Below are positions 50,331-59,148 of a stretch of DNA of 61,059 nt, piece by piece (positions within the stretch are counted from its first letter, which is position 1; each line of letters starts with the position of its first letter). Both the position numbers and the translations under genes were made by a program. This stretch comes from JACRPI01 sp964385055 (GTDB taxonomy: Archaea > Nanobdellota > Nanobdellia > Woesearchaeales > DSVV01): positions 1 to 61,059 of the forward strand of contig CAYLMH010000006.1 in assembly GCA_964385055.1 (NCBI GenBank). The letters are read 5' to 3'. The notes beneath the pieces were generated by a model that ran no database searches, was not told where the DNA came from, and saw only the letters and a list, made by a program, of their open reading frames with translations.

Positions 50331-51713
50331 ATGGTAAATAATATTGTCATTGAAGGGCAAATAGTAGGACATGACAACGTATTCTCTGGACAAATTGCAA
50401 TTGATCAAGAAACAGGACTTATTACAAGAGTAGAGAAAGGCGCAGGACTCTTCAAAAAAAGATCAATCGGAAATCCTAACTATATATTTCCCGAAAGCGT
50501 TCTTATATTTCCTGGATTTGGAGACATCCATATTCACGCGCGAGAAGATGAAACAGGAAAGCAATGCTACAAAGAAGACTACGCAACTGTCAACGCAGCA
50601 GCACTTCATGGAGGTGTCGTTCATACAAGTGACATGCCAAACACCCCTGCGCCACTGATCACTTCTCCGCAATTTCGCTGGCATCAGCACCGCTGCAATG
50701 GGTACGAAGTCACCATGTTCCATTATGTAGGAATTGGTCCAGAGACAAGACCATTAGAAGAAGAAGCCGCGTACAAAGTGTTTACAGGCCCATCTGTGGG
50801 AACGCTTTTTTTTAGAAACAAAGAAGAATTAAGAAATAGACTCCAATATTATAGAAGAAAAAGAGTCAGCGTTCATGTAGAAGATTTTGATATTCTAGAA
50901 GCAAACAAAACACAACCAACACACGCAGCAAGAAGACCAGTAGAGTGCGTAGAAAAAGCACTAGAATATGTTCTACAAATTATCGAAGAGTATGAGCTTG
51001 ACGCAAAACTCTGTCATTGGCCTGTTGGTGGAAAAAGTTTTGACATGATTGCAAAACATCGAGCAAGAGGATACAACACTTCGTTAGAAGTTTCTCCACT
51101 TCATCTCTTCTATGACGCAGATATGCTGAAAGAAAAACCAGAACTCTGGCCGTATGTACAAATGAACCCCGCATTGCAAGGAAGAGAACACAGACTTGCG
51201 TTGATTGAGGCACTCAAAAGTGGATTCATACAGTATCTTGCGACAGATCACGCGCCACACACATTAGAAGAAAAGTTTAAGCAGTTCAAAACAGAAGAGC
51301 AAGAACAATTGGGAATGACTCCTGAACAATATTACAAGCATCTGAAAGAGACTAATGTAGAACGATGTAGAGAACTTGCATGTAAAGACAGTACATCAGG
51401 AACACCGCAATTAGACACTTATGGTCTTATCGCTACATGGCTCATGAAAGAGCATGGATTTATGCCACAAGACATTGCGCGAGTTTGCGCAGAAAATCCA
51501 GGTAATTTTGTCAACCAACTGCATGTAGGACCAGGGAAGTTTGGAAGAATAGAAGTAGGATATTATGGATCACTGACGCTTCTCGATACAACAAAACCAA
51601 CAACAGTGCGACGAGAAGACCTAAAAACAAAAGCAGGATGGTCTCCATTTGAAGGAGTGACCTTCCCCGGCAGTGTTGCTGGAACATTCATAAAGGGCAT
51701 TCGGTATAACTGA
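50331..51713 (+). CDS. pyrC: dihydroorotase
   Basis: 460 residues. GFGDIHIHARED gives the HxH zinc ligands, CYKEDYATVNAAALHGG the carboxylated-Lys region, HVEDFDI, LEVSPLHLF and the catalytic DHAPHTLEEK are all present, followed by GKFGRIEVGYYGSLTLLD. It cyclises carbamoyl-aspartate to dihydroorotate, one step upstream of PyrD. pyrB, pyrI and carbamoyl-phosphate synthase are not in the window. Confidence 0.9.
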   Translation: MVNNIVIEGQIVGHDNVFSGQIAIDQETGLITRVEKGAGLFKKRSIGNPNYIFPESVLIFPGFGDIHIHAREDETGKQCYKEDYATVNAAALHGGVVHTSDMPNTPAPLITSPQFRWHQHRCNGYEVTMFHYVGIGPETRPLEEEAAYKVFTGPSVGTLFFRNKEELRNRLQYYRRKRVSVHVEDFDILEANKTQPTHAARRPVECVEKALEYVLQIIEEYELDAKLCHWPVGGKSFDMIAKHRARGYNTSLEVSPLHLFYDADMLKEKPELWPYVQMNPALQGREHRLALIEALKSGFIQYLATDHAPHTLEEKFKQFKTEEQEQLGMTPEQYYKHLKETNVERCRELACKDSTSGTPQLDTYGLIATWLMKEHGFMPQDIARVCAENPGNFVNQLHVGPGKFGRIEVGYYGSLTLLDTTKPTTVRREDLKTKAGWSPFEGVTFPGSVAGTFIKGIRYN

Positions 51714-51800
51714 AAGATTTTCGGAAAAAAACAATTTTGCCGAAAAAATTCCCAGAAATTCTAGGTTTTTTTCGGATAGTCCGAAAGATATTCGGAAAAA
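51714..51800. promoter_or_regulatory. cluster of TTTCGGA/TCCGAAA repeats before the TctA-like gene
   Basis: At least five CGGAAA/TTTCCG-type half sites sit in 85 bp: TTTTCGGAAAA (about 51718), GCCGAAAAAA (51739), a perfect hairpin TTTCGGA-TAG-TCCGAAA (about 51769-51785) and ATTCGGAAAAA (51790). They follow the pyrC stop and precede the promoter of the membrane gene. Either a regulator-binding cluster or a terminator-like structure. Confidence 0.45.
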
Positions 51801-51841
51801 CAGAAGATAGAGATTTATTAACTAAAGTTCTAAGAAAAGCA

Positions 51842-53044
51842 ATGGAACTTTTCATAGAACTTATCATTGCAATAACAGCAGGAATTATCTGTGGCATTGG
51901 AACAGGTCTTGCTCCAGGAATCCACGTCAATCTAGTCGTCACGCTTCTCGTTACCATAGCAGCAACACTTCTACAATACGCAGAACCAATAACGCTCTGC
52001 GTTTTCATTGTCGCACTCTCTGTCACCCATATATTTTTAGAAATTCTCCCAAGCATTTTCTTAGGTTGTCCAAATCCAGAAACAGCATTAAGCGTACTTC
52101 CAGGGCATCGCTATCTTATTGCAGGAAACGGATTAATGGCAGTAAAACTCAGTATTATCGGCTGTTTCTTTGGGATCATAGGAGGAGTGCTCTGTATGTA
52201 TCCCTTAATCTACATTCTTCCAAAAATATACAACCTCATCAAAGAATACATGGCATTTTTACTGATACTCATTATCATTGCAATGCTCCTGCAAAATAAA
52301 AAAAGAATATGGGCAGCAGTTGTTTTTCTTCTTGCAGGAATAACAGGACTTTTGGTTTTTGCATTGCCAATAAAAGATCCGCTGTTTCCGCTGCTCAGCG
52401 GCCTTTTTGGAATCGCGACATTGATTATGAGTTTGTTTGAAAAAGAAAATATTCCCAAGCAATATGACACAGAAATGATTGACGTAGACAAAAGAGCAGC
52501 AGGGAAAGCAATCGTTGCAGGGCAGCTCAGCGCAGCATTTATTTCGTTGTTTCCTGGGTTAAGCCCAAACATCGGTGCGTTGTTTGGCATGCAGTTCGCA
52601 AAAAATATAGGAGATCATGGATATATGATTCTGCAAGGATGTATCAACGCAACAGGCTTCTTAATGAGTATTATTACCCTCTACACAATCCAAAAAGCGA
52701 GAAATGGCGCGATTGTGGGAATAGAAGAACTTCTTGGCACAATAGGAATAAGAGAAGTGCTTCTATTCACCGCAGCGATTCTCATTACTGCAGCAATCGC
52801 AGCAATGATCACGCTCAAAACAGGAAAGATGTTTTGCAAAATAGTGACGAGAATAAACTACAAAATCTTGACAGGAATAATTATCACAGTGATCATTCTT
52901 TTAACAATCATCCTTTCAGGCTGGCTTGGATTACTTGTACTCCTCACGACAACAGCGATAGGAATTATTCCAGGGATTGTGAAAGTGACAAGAACGCAGG
53001 CAATGGGGTGTTTGTTGGTGCCGACATTGGGGTATTACTTATGA
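51842..53044 (+). CDS. TctA-like/DUF112-type polytopic membrane protein
   Basis: About 400 residues and ten or more hydrophobic segments. GIICGIGTGLAPGIHVN near the start and LFPGLSPNIGALFG in the middle are the duplicated G-x-x-P-G-x-x-x-N elements of the TctA/COG1784 family of archaeal membrane proteins. Related TctA proteins carry tricarboxylates; a link to citrate use by the nearby lyase is tempting but unproven. Start 51842 follows a TTTATTAA TATA-like box. Its stop overlaps the PIN gene start. Confidence 0.72.
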   Translation: MELFIELIIAITAGIICGIGTGLAPGIHVNLVVTLLVTIAATLLQYAEPITLCVFIVALSVTHIFLEILPSIFLGCPNPETALSVLPGHRYLIAGNGLMAVKLSIIGCFFGIIGGVLCMYPLIYILPKIYNLIKEYMAFLLILIIIAMLLQNKKRIWAAVVFLLAGITGLLVFALPIKDPLFPLLSGLFGIATLIMSLFEKENIPKQYDTEMIDVDKRAAGKAIVAGQLSAAFISLFPGLSPNIGALFGMQFAKNIGDHGYMILQGCINATGFLMSIITLYTIQKARNGAIVGIEELLGTIGIREVLLFTAAILITAAIAAMITLKTGKMFCKIVTRINYKILTGIIITVIILLTIILSGWLGLLVLLTTTAIGIIPGIVKVTRTQAMGCLLVPTLGYYL

Positions 53045-53481
53045 GAGGATGGATAAGACCGAAAAGAGCAAGAATAGTAGTAGATGCAAACATTATAATC
53101 GCAGCACTCTTCGGATCAAGAGCAACACTAATAATTCTAACAGCACAAAACTACTCTTTTTATGCACCGCAATATATTATAAAAGAGATAAGAAAACATG
53201 AAGAAGATATTTGTAAAGAAGCAAAAAAGATGCCTGAAGAATTTGAGAATGAAATACGTGCATTGCTAAGATATATTACCATAGTAAATGAAAGTGATTA
53301 CAGCAACTGCATGAACAAAGCAGAAGAGATAATGAAAAAGAGAGATATAAAAGATGCTACGTATATTGCAACTGCGCTCAGAATAAATGCAGATTTTATC
53401 TGGACAAATGATAAAGATTTTAGAGAACAAAAGATAGTAAAAACAAAGAACACAAATGAGTTCATTGAAGACAATAAATAA
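53041..53481 (+). CDS. PIN-domain toxin-like protein
   Basis: 146 residues. IVVDANIIIAALFG holds the first acidic residue, FYAPQYIIKEI the second region, KDATYIATAL and WTNDKDF the last acids, a complete PIN set. The ATG overlaps the stop of the membrane gene (ATGA). The likely antitoxin is the convergent gene on the other strand that ends 2 bp away. Confidence 0.82.
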   Translation: MRGWIRPKRARIVVDANIIIAALFGSRATLIILTAQNYSFYAPQYIIKEIRKHEEDICKEAKKMPEEFENEIRALLRYITIVNESDYSNCMNKAEEIMKKRDIKDATYIATALRINADFIWTNDKDFREQKIVKTKNTNEFIEDNK

Positions 53482-53482
53482 G

Positions 53483-53701
53483 TTATTTTCTTCCAGTTAT
53501 CTTTTTTCCAAGCTTTACTGAAATCTCCTCAATTTCTTTTTCAGTAAACGATGATTTCGCAGCAAGTCTTTGAAGGATGAAAAGTGCTTTTAATTTTTCT
53601 CGAGCTGCTTCTTTCATAACAGTACCCCATCTAATTTCAGGATATCGTTGCATTTCATCCCATAAATTGTCTTCAACAGTAACAGTCATATTATGAGCCA
53701 T
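53483..53701 (-). CDS. probable antitoxin of the convergent PIN toxin
   Basis: 72 residues: MTVTVEDNLWDEMQRYPEIRWGTVMKEAAREKLKAL resembles ribbon-helix-helix VapB antitoxins, followed by a charged tail. AGGTGTT lies about 7 nt before the ATG. Its promoter carries a perfect palindrome (53721-53738). Tail-to-tail arrangement with the toxin is unusual; a toxin-before-antitoxin or antitoxin-first operon is the norm. Confidence 0.65.
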   Translation of the reverse strand: MAHNMTVTVEDNLWDEMQRYPEIRWGTVMKEAAREKLKALFILQRLAAKSSFTEKEIEEISVKLGKKITGRK

Positions 53702-53720
53702 AGTCAACACCTCACGTAAT

Positions 53721-53738
53721 CCACGTGTTAACACGTGG
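53721..53738. promoter_or_regulatory. perfect palindromic operator of the antitoxin gene
   Basis: CCACGTGTTAACACGTGG is a perfect 18-bp palindrome between the TATA-like ATTTAAATAC (about 53741-53750) and the antitoxin ATG at 53701. Position is right for autorepression by a ribbon-helix-helix antitoxin. Confidence 0.7.
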
Positions 53739-53825
53739 AAGTATTTAAATCTTTCGAAATTGAAATAGAAAATAAGAATTTAGGAAATAAGAAATCATTT
53801 AAATTGAAATCTATTTCTTAAAAGA

Positions 53826-54239
53826 ATGACAAACAGAGCAGAGAACATAGGTTTAATAGTATTAGGAGCAGTGACACTTCTTGGCGGCGGAAGCATGGCT
53901 AGATATCAAATGTCTGAGATAAGAGAAATTTATCGAGAACATCCTGAAATACAGGAGATAGAAAAATTGGAAACCATTGCACGAAGTAGTACATATCAAT
54001 ATTTGGTTGCACAAGGGAATACTCAAGCATATGCTTCTATTGAAGGAAGATTACAAGAGCTTAATCCTAAACGACCGGAAATAAGAGAAACAAGAGAAGA
54101 AATAGCTTATGAAGAGTTTTGGGGAAAATTAGGTTTAATTATTGCGTTTGCGGGGATAACAGTAAGTTTAGGTAACCTATTAGGGGGTTATTTACACAAC
54201 GCAAGAACCAGAAGAGAGGAAAACAAAGCACTCTTTTAG
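53826..54239 (+). CDS. two-TM membrane protein, unknown function
   Basis: 137 residues. N-terminal hydrophobic segment (about 8-25), a hydrophilic helical middle, and a second hydrophobic segment (about 100-122, GLIIAFAGITVSLGNLLGG). ATTTAAAT about 35 bp upstream may be the TATA box. No family recognised. Confidence 0.55.
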   Translation: MTNRAENIGLIVLGAVTLLGGGSMARYQMSEIREIYREHPEIQEIEKLETIARSSTYQYLVAQGNTQAYASIEGRLQELNPKRPEIRETREEIAYEEFWGKLGLIIAFAGITVSLGNLLGGYLHNARTRREENKALF

Positions 54240-54255
54240 ATGCTAAAGAAACAAT

Positions 54256-55353
54256 CTATCTCATATGCAGTTCAACAACATCTTTATCATGCAATGTATG
54301 CTTTAATTTCAGAATAGGCTGCGCGTTAAATTTCACAGACGTTCCCCAAATCTTTGCGAAACGAAATTTCTCCACAAAATCTTTGTGCAATTTCTGACAC
54401 ATATCATGAAGCGTCGTTCCTCTGCTCATGATCAAAGGAACATCCATGTCTGCCTTTTTCCCAATTTGTTTACAATACAAACGAATTAAATCAAGTCTGT
54501 CAAAGATCATATCCTTCAGTAATTCGGTATTTATTTTCTGATTCGCGCTAATGCAAATATCTGCTTGAATATTCTTGCGAATAATATCAAGATCATCAGG
54601 GGCAACCATGTCCATTTTGTTCAAAACAACAATCCCTGGAAGATAATGTTTATTGCCTTCAATAACGTCAATCAATTGATCTGGCCCAATAGGAGTTCGA
54701 ATAACAACATCCACATTATTCAAACGCATTTCTTTGAAAATCGCTTCAATAGTCTTATTATCTAAATCTGGACACTGCACTGTCTTACCAATACTCACAC
54801 CGCCTCGTGTTTTTCGAACAATTTTGACATCAGGTTTTCGTTGATTCACGCGAATGTTTGCGTCATATACTTCCTGCTGAAGAACAGCAAGTGCTTCTGG
54901 TCTATTCACGTCAACAACAAAGAGCACGGCGTCTGCGTTTTGCATGACTGCAAGAACTTCTTTTCCACGACCGCGACCCATTGCAGCGCCGCGAACAATT
55001 CCAGGAACGTCAAGAACTTGAATTTTTGCGTGTTTGTGTTCAAGCAACCCTGGAATAACGTCGAGTGTGGTAAACTCGTATGCGCCAACAGGAGAGTTTG
55101 CGTTAGTAATCGCGTTGAGAAGCGTGGATTTTCCTGCAGAAGGAAAGCCAATCATAATAACAGAAGCGTCACCTGTTTTACGAACAGAAAAACCTTGCCC
55201 TTTTGCGCCGCCACTGGAACGAGCGCGCTCTTTTTCTTTAAGCATGGCAAGTTTTGCTTTCACAAGCCCAACGTGTCCTTGTGTTCTTTTGTTATATTTT
55301 GTAGTAGAAAGTTCTTTTTCAAGATCTGCAATTTGCGTCGAATAATCAGCCAT
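54256..55353 (-). CDS. drg: DRG-type (Obg family) GTPase
   Basis: 365 residues. G1 GFPSAGKST (about 72-80), G3 DVPGIV, G4 NKMD, plus an N-terminal helical region and a C-terminal TGS-like domain (LHKDFVEKF to VELHMR). The inserted DRG-specific segment and the LEHKHAKIQVLDVPGI sequence are typical of developmentally regulated GTP-binding proteins that bind ribosomes. TTTATATGG upstream may be the TATA box. Confidence 0.93.
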   Translation of the reverse strand: MADYSTQIADLEKELSTTKYNKRTQGHVGLVKAKLAMLKEKERARSSGGAKGQGFSVRKTGDASVIMIGFPSAGKSTLLNAITNANSPVGAYEFTTLDVIPGLLEHKHAKIQVLDVPGIVRGAAMGRGRGKEVLAVMQNADAVLFVVDVNRPEALAVLQQEVYDANIRVNQRKPDVKIVRKTRGGVSIGKTVQCPDLDNKTIEAIFKEMRLNNVDVVIRTPIGPDQLIDVIEGNKHYLPGIVVLNKMDMVAPDDLDIIRKNIQADICISANQKINTELLKDMIFDRLDLIRLYCKQIGKKADMDVPLIMSRGTTLHDMCQKLHKDFVEKFRFAKIWGTSVKFNAQPILKLKHTLHDKDVVELHMR

Positions 55354-55431
55354 AATAAGACAAAAGGAAGGGTGTTTTATATGGTTTGTGGCAGTCTTTA
55401 TGGGATCTAATGGTGTATCTGAATTTGAACC

Positions 55432-56880
55432 TTAAGAAAGAACGATAATAACTCCTGTATTTGCATTCAATTCAACAAAGTCTCCAGTTTTTATAACAAA
55501 AGATGCGCCTTTTGTTCCAACAATACAGGGAATATTAAATTCACGGGAAATAACAGATGCATGAGAACAAATTCCCCCTTCATCTGTAATAATTCCTACT
55601 GCTTTTTCAATAAGAGGAACCATGAGTGGGGACGTCATTGTGGTCACAAGAATTTCTCCATTCTGAAATACTGCACAATCTTGAATAAAAGAGTGAAGAT
55701 CTTTGACATTAATAACTCGTGCTTTAGCCCGCACTAAACCTTTGTTCGCAATAACTCCTTTCAAATTCTGTGCTCTTATTTCTTTCTGCTCTTGAATAAG
55801 TTTCTCTTTGTAAGCAAGAGCTTCCTCCCCTGAGTAACGATAAACCGTTGGAGAAATATAATGCAACACCATGCACTTCCTTCTTTTCTGAATTTCTCCT
55901 AAAGAGAGTCGTTGATTTGTATCTAAAAAAGCCATAATATCTAAAAAGAAGTATGCTACAATAAAGTCATTGAATGGAATATCAATCCTTTTTTGAAGTT
56001 CATATAACAGATTCAGACACAAATATTCTGCACCACTCCAGACATGCTTTAACCGATATCTGTATAAACCACTTTTTTGTAAAATAATGCTATAATCAAT
56101 AAGTGTTTCATTTTGTATTTCAGAATAGATCTGGCTATGTTTCTTCTTTATTTTGTTTAGATGCGTATTGATTCTTTCAAACTCTTCAGAAAAAGGTTTA
56201 TTTTTTTCTTGCTGCAATTTATGGTGAAGAAATTCAGTTACTTCTTTTTTTGAGTATGTATTGAAAAAAAGTGCAGGATATTTCTTTGAATATATTTCTA
56301 ACTCTTTTTCTGAAACCTTTCTTTTCTCTGCGAGTTTAAGAAAATCAAGTCGCTCTTTCATTGTATCATCCATATCTGATGGAGTACTGAGAGAAATGAA
56401 ATAGTCATTGACAATTTCTTCATCATCAACTTTCTCTTTAAGGATTCGCCTTATTTCTTCTTCTATCATAAAAGTTCCTTGTGGGCTTGATGTTCCAAAA
56501 TAGATAAAAGTCCTGTTTAAGAAATCCTGATATTTGAGGAGAAGCTGCTTAAGTTCTGCATTTGATAAGGAGTGCAGATTTTTCTTTTGAAGATCTTCGC
56601 AAAACACAAAAAAATCATCAATGAAATTATCCATCTCTCTAAATAATTGTTGAGAAACATCTTTGTTACAATATCTTTTTCCGCTCTTTCGCCAGTTCTG
56701 AATAGCCGTATCAGGCATATAATTTGCATATGTTCCATCAATAATAATGTTTAAACATTCGTTAATTGTAGAGGAAACAAATTTTCCATCTTGTGTGATG
56801 GAATGCATCATTTCAAAAAGCATTGCCTCAGCAATCATGGCAGATTGTTTCTGCCCCCACATAAAGTTATATTTTGCCAT
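55432..56880 (-). CDS. protein ending in a PEP-enzyme phosphohistidine domain, paralogue 3
   Basis: 482 residues. A ~385-residue helical N-terminus of unknown fold, then the mobile domain: ITDEGGICSHASVISREF with the phospho-His in SHAS, and closing GDFVELNANTGVIIVLS. No ATP-grasp or PEP-binding domain. It follows the phosphatase-like gene by 15 bp in the same orientation and is probably cotranscribed. The N-terminus differs from those of paralogues 1 and 2. Confidence 0.78.
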   Translation of the reverse strand: MAKYNFMWGQKQSAMIAEAMLFEMMHSITQDGKFVSSTINECLNIIIDGTYANYMPDTAIQNWRKSGKRYCNKDVSQQLFREMDNFIDDFFVFCEDLQKKNLHSLSNAELKQLLLKYQDFLNRTFIYFGTSSPQGTFMIEEEIRRILKEKVDDEEIVNDYFISLSTPSDMDDTMKERLDFLKLAEKRKVSEKELEIYSKKYPALFFNTYSKKEVTEFLHHKLQQEKNKPFSEEFERINTHLNKIKKKHSQIYSEIQNETLIDYSIILQKSGLYRYRLKHVWSGAEYLCLNLLYELQKRIDIPFNDFIVAYFFLDIMAFLDTNQRLSLGEIQKRRKCMVLHYISPTVYRYSGEEALAYKEKLIQEQKEIRAQNLKGVIANKGLVRAKARVINVKDLHSFIQDCAVFQNGEILVTTMTSPLMVPLIEKAVGIITDEGGICSHASVISREFNIPCIVGTKGASFVIKTGDFVELNANTGVIIVLS

Positions 56881-56895
56881 TTCATTTATCCATCT

Positions 56896-57516
56896 TTATT
56901 GTAGTAATTTATCAAGAGCTTTTGGAACTTGCTCTACAAGACACTCGAATCCATGAAGATAATCTCTTTTAGTAAGACCAAACGCATTTGGAATCTCTGC
57001 TTCTGGATTTCCTGTTGCATACGCACTCAAAACAGCCATTAAAGGACTATGACTCCTTCTTACATAAATAGCCTGAACTTGTGCATTGTTATACTTTGCC
57101 ATAGAAAAGATTGCAATTCCTTCTGGTTGTACGATTGTTTGCTCTTGTGTTTCTTTTACACCTTTTATTCCAAAATGAAGTAATAGTTCTGTTCTGTATG
57201 TCTGTTCTTCTGCAACAAACCTTTCTTCTGCTTTTCTATAACATAGATTAATCGCAGACAGAGCAGCTTCATCTTTTACTTGAAGCGCTCCATCAATTGC
57301 TTGACGTTCTACAGGACTATAAATATCTCCCCTCTCACAAGCAAGAGTTATGAGTCGCAGTTTAAAATCTGAGGGAATAACTCCTTCTTTTATTGCAGAA
57401 ACTAATGTACCACTTGAAATAGCATCATACTCTCCCAATACTCCGTGACGTCTGAGGTAGTTTCTTGCGATAACCTCTGCAACAGGTGACCTTCCTCGAT
57501 TTCCTGTACAGACCAT
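56896..57516 (-). CDS. low-molecular-weight phosphatase-like protein
   Basis: 206 residues. VCTGNRGRSPVAEV is the CX5R phosphate loop of low-molecular-weight protein tyrosine phosphatases and arsenate reductases, at the very N-terminus; the later aspartate general acid is not certain. The ATG at 57516 leaves just one residue before the loop strand. In-frame codons just upstream (KKIVKRIE) look like the missing first strand but lack an ATG, so the true start may be a rare codon. First gene of a two-gene operon with paralogue 3. Confidence 0.7.
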   Translation of the reverse strand: MVCTGNRGRSPVAEVIARNYLRRHGVLGEYDAISSGTLVSAIKEGVIPSDFKLRLITLACERGDIYSPVERQAIDGALQVKDEAALSAINLCYRKAEERFVAEEQTYRTELLLHFGIKGVKETQEQTIVQPEGIAIFSMAKYNNAQVQAIYVRRSHSPLMAVLSAYATGNPEAEIPNAFGLTKRDYLHGFECLVEQVPKALDKLLQ

Positions 57517-57654
57517 TTCAATACGCTTTACTATTTTCTTCAGCCCCCTGACTTACTTAGGAGTGAGTATGTGTCCCCATTATATTAATACTAGTGCCCC
57601 CTTACGGTGGAACTATAAGAAAAGTTTATAAACAATGATTACAGAGCAATACAT

Positions 57655-58398
57655 ATGAACACAAACATTCTTCAGGAAATCGGATTGACAGATTCTGAGA
57701 TTAAAGTCTACTTGGCTTTACTAAAGTTAGGAAGTTCCAAAAAAGGACCTATTGTTAAAAAAGCTGGAATTACTTCTTCAAAAATTTATGAAGTGATAGA
57801 TAAATTAATCGAAAAAGGGCTTGCAAGTTCCGTAATCAAAGATAAGGTAAGATACTTCAATGCAGCTCCTCCTACAACAATCCGATATTATCTTAAAGAA
57901 AAAGAAGAAAAATTGAAAAAACAAGAACAGGAATTCGAGAATATTCTTCCTGCATTACAGTTAAGACAAGAATCGGTCACAAAAAAAACAGATGCAGAGA
58001 TTTATCGTGGATGGAAAGGGATGAATACGGTATACAACAATGTTCTTGAATCGCTCAAGCCAGGTGAAACCTACTACGTTTTTGGGGCAGGCAAGGGAGA
58101 AGATGAAGAAAAAGTTCGCAGTTTTTATACGAGATTTAATGAAAGGGTGCTCCAGAAAAGGATCAAAGTCAATATTATTTTTAATGAAAGTGCCAGGGAA
58201 AATATCCCTAATATTGAGAAGGCTGGAAAAGTAAGATATATTAATCAAACAACTCCTGCCGAGATTTTGATTTATCATACTAATGTTGCAATCGTTTTAC
58301 TAGAAAAAGAGCCGCTTATCACTTTAATTAAAGGAGAAAAGATTGCAGAATCATTCAAACAATATTTCAAGACCATGTGGCTTCTTGCAAAAAAATGA
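57655..58398 (+). CDS. TrmB-family transcriptional regulator
   Basis: 247 residues. An N-terminal winged helix (EIGLTDSEIKVYLALLKLG; SSKIYEVIDKLIEKGL) then a coiled coil and a C-terminal sensor-like domain (WKGMNTVYNNVLESL). TrmB proteins respond to sugars. A TATA box (GTTTATAAAC, about 57624-57633) lies before the ATG. It is divergent from the phosphatase-phosphohistidine operon and may control it. Confidence 0.88.
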   Translation: MNTNILQEIGLTDSEIKVYLALLKLGSSKKGPIVKKAGITSSKIYEVIDKLIEKGLASSVIKDKVRYFNAAPPTTIRYYLKEKEEKLKKQEQEFENILPALQLRQESVTKKTDAEIYRGWKGMNTVYNNVLESLKPGETYYVFGAGKGEDEEKVRSFYTRFNERVLQKRIKVNIIFNESARENIPNIEKAGKVRYINQTTPAEILIYHTNVAIVLLEKEPLITLIKGEKIAESFKQYFKTMWLLAKK

Positions 58399-58445
58399 CT
58401 AGCAGTTGTGCAAAGAATAAGTCCATACTTTGTATACAAAAGAAA

Positions 58446-59063
58446 CTATTTCTCATCATTTGGCGTGTCAAATCCCATTTCAACATTGCCAAACACAAAA
58501 CTGAACTTATTATTTTTTTTGTAGTCGTCAGATTTTGTCGAATAATAATACAACTCTTGTTTAATGTCAAGATCAGAAGTTTCAAAGCCTAACATACTTT
58601 TAAGTTCATACAAAATATTTGCTTCAAACGGTTTATTTTTTTCATGCATAATAATGCTCACATCACTCACATCAGCGTCACGAACGTATACCACGTTTTC
58701 ATACGCGTCATCATTGACTGCAAAGTTCCATTTTTCAACATTGTAATCTTTAAACTGTCGTTTAACCTTGAGAGCAACTTTTTTTGCCTGCACAAGCTTG
58801 AGATCATGCAATTCTATTTTTGACAAAACCTTCTCATTCTGGAGAGAAGCAATTATTTTTTGCGCTTCATCACGGGATGGCGCGCGGTATTCCTGTGTAT
58901 AAGTAAATGAAGCGTCATCATGATATGTTTTGAAAATAGTCCACATATTCTCGTCAGTCTGGCGTGCTTCAATACGAACACGAAGATCCTTTGAAATAAG
59001 TTCGTAAGAAATAAGCTCAGGGTTATCAAGAATAAGTTTCCACGATTTTTTGAAGGTCCACAT
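58446..59063 (-). CDS. hypothetical protein
   Basis: 205 residues, mixed alpha/beta, no TM segment, no motif recognised. Many acidic and aromatic residues. An ACTATTTATAG TATA-like box lies 20-25 bp before the ATG at 59063. It follows the ribosomal block on the same strand but seems to have its own promoter. Confidence 0.5.
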   Translation of the reverse strand: MWTFKKSWKLILDNPELISYELISKDLRVRIEARQTDENMWTIFKTYHDDASFTYTQEYRAPSRDEAQKIIASLQNEKVLSKIELHDLKLVQAKKVALKVKRQFKDYNVEKWNFAVNDDAYENVVYVRDADVSDVSIIMHEKNKPFEANILYELKSMLGFETSDLDIKQELYYYSTKSDDYKKNNKFSFVFGNVEMGFDTPNDEK

Positions 59064-59148
59064 GGTATGAAGTATGTCATTGAACTATAAATAGTTTTTG
59101 AAATAAAATCAAAATGAAGTAAAAAAGAGAAAGAAAAAAATCAAAACC

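Noticed and set aside
53483..53734. Longer N-terminus for the antitoxin gene
   Set aside because: It would run into the palindrome and lacks a ribosome site; AGGTGTT supports the ATG at 53701.
55354..55431. A gap with TTTGAAC that could hint at a tRNA T-loop
   Set aside because: No cloverleaf can be folded, and the gap is too short for flanks plus a tRNA.
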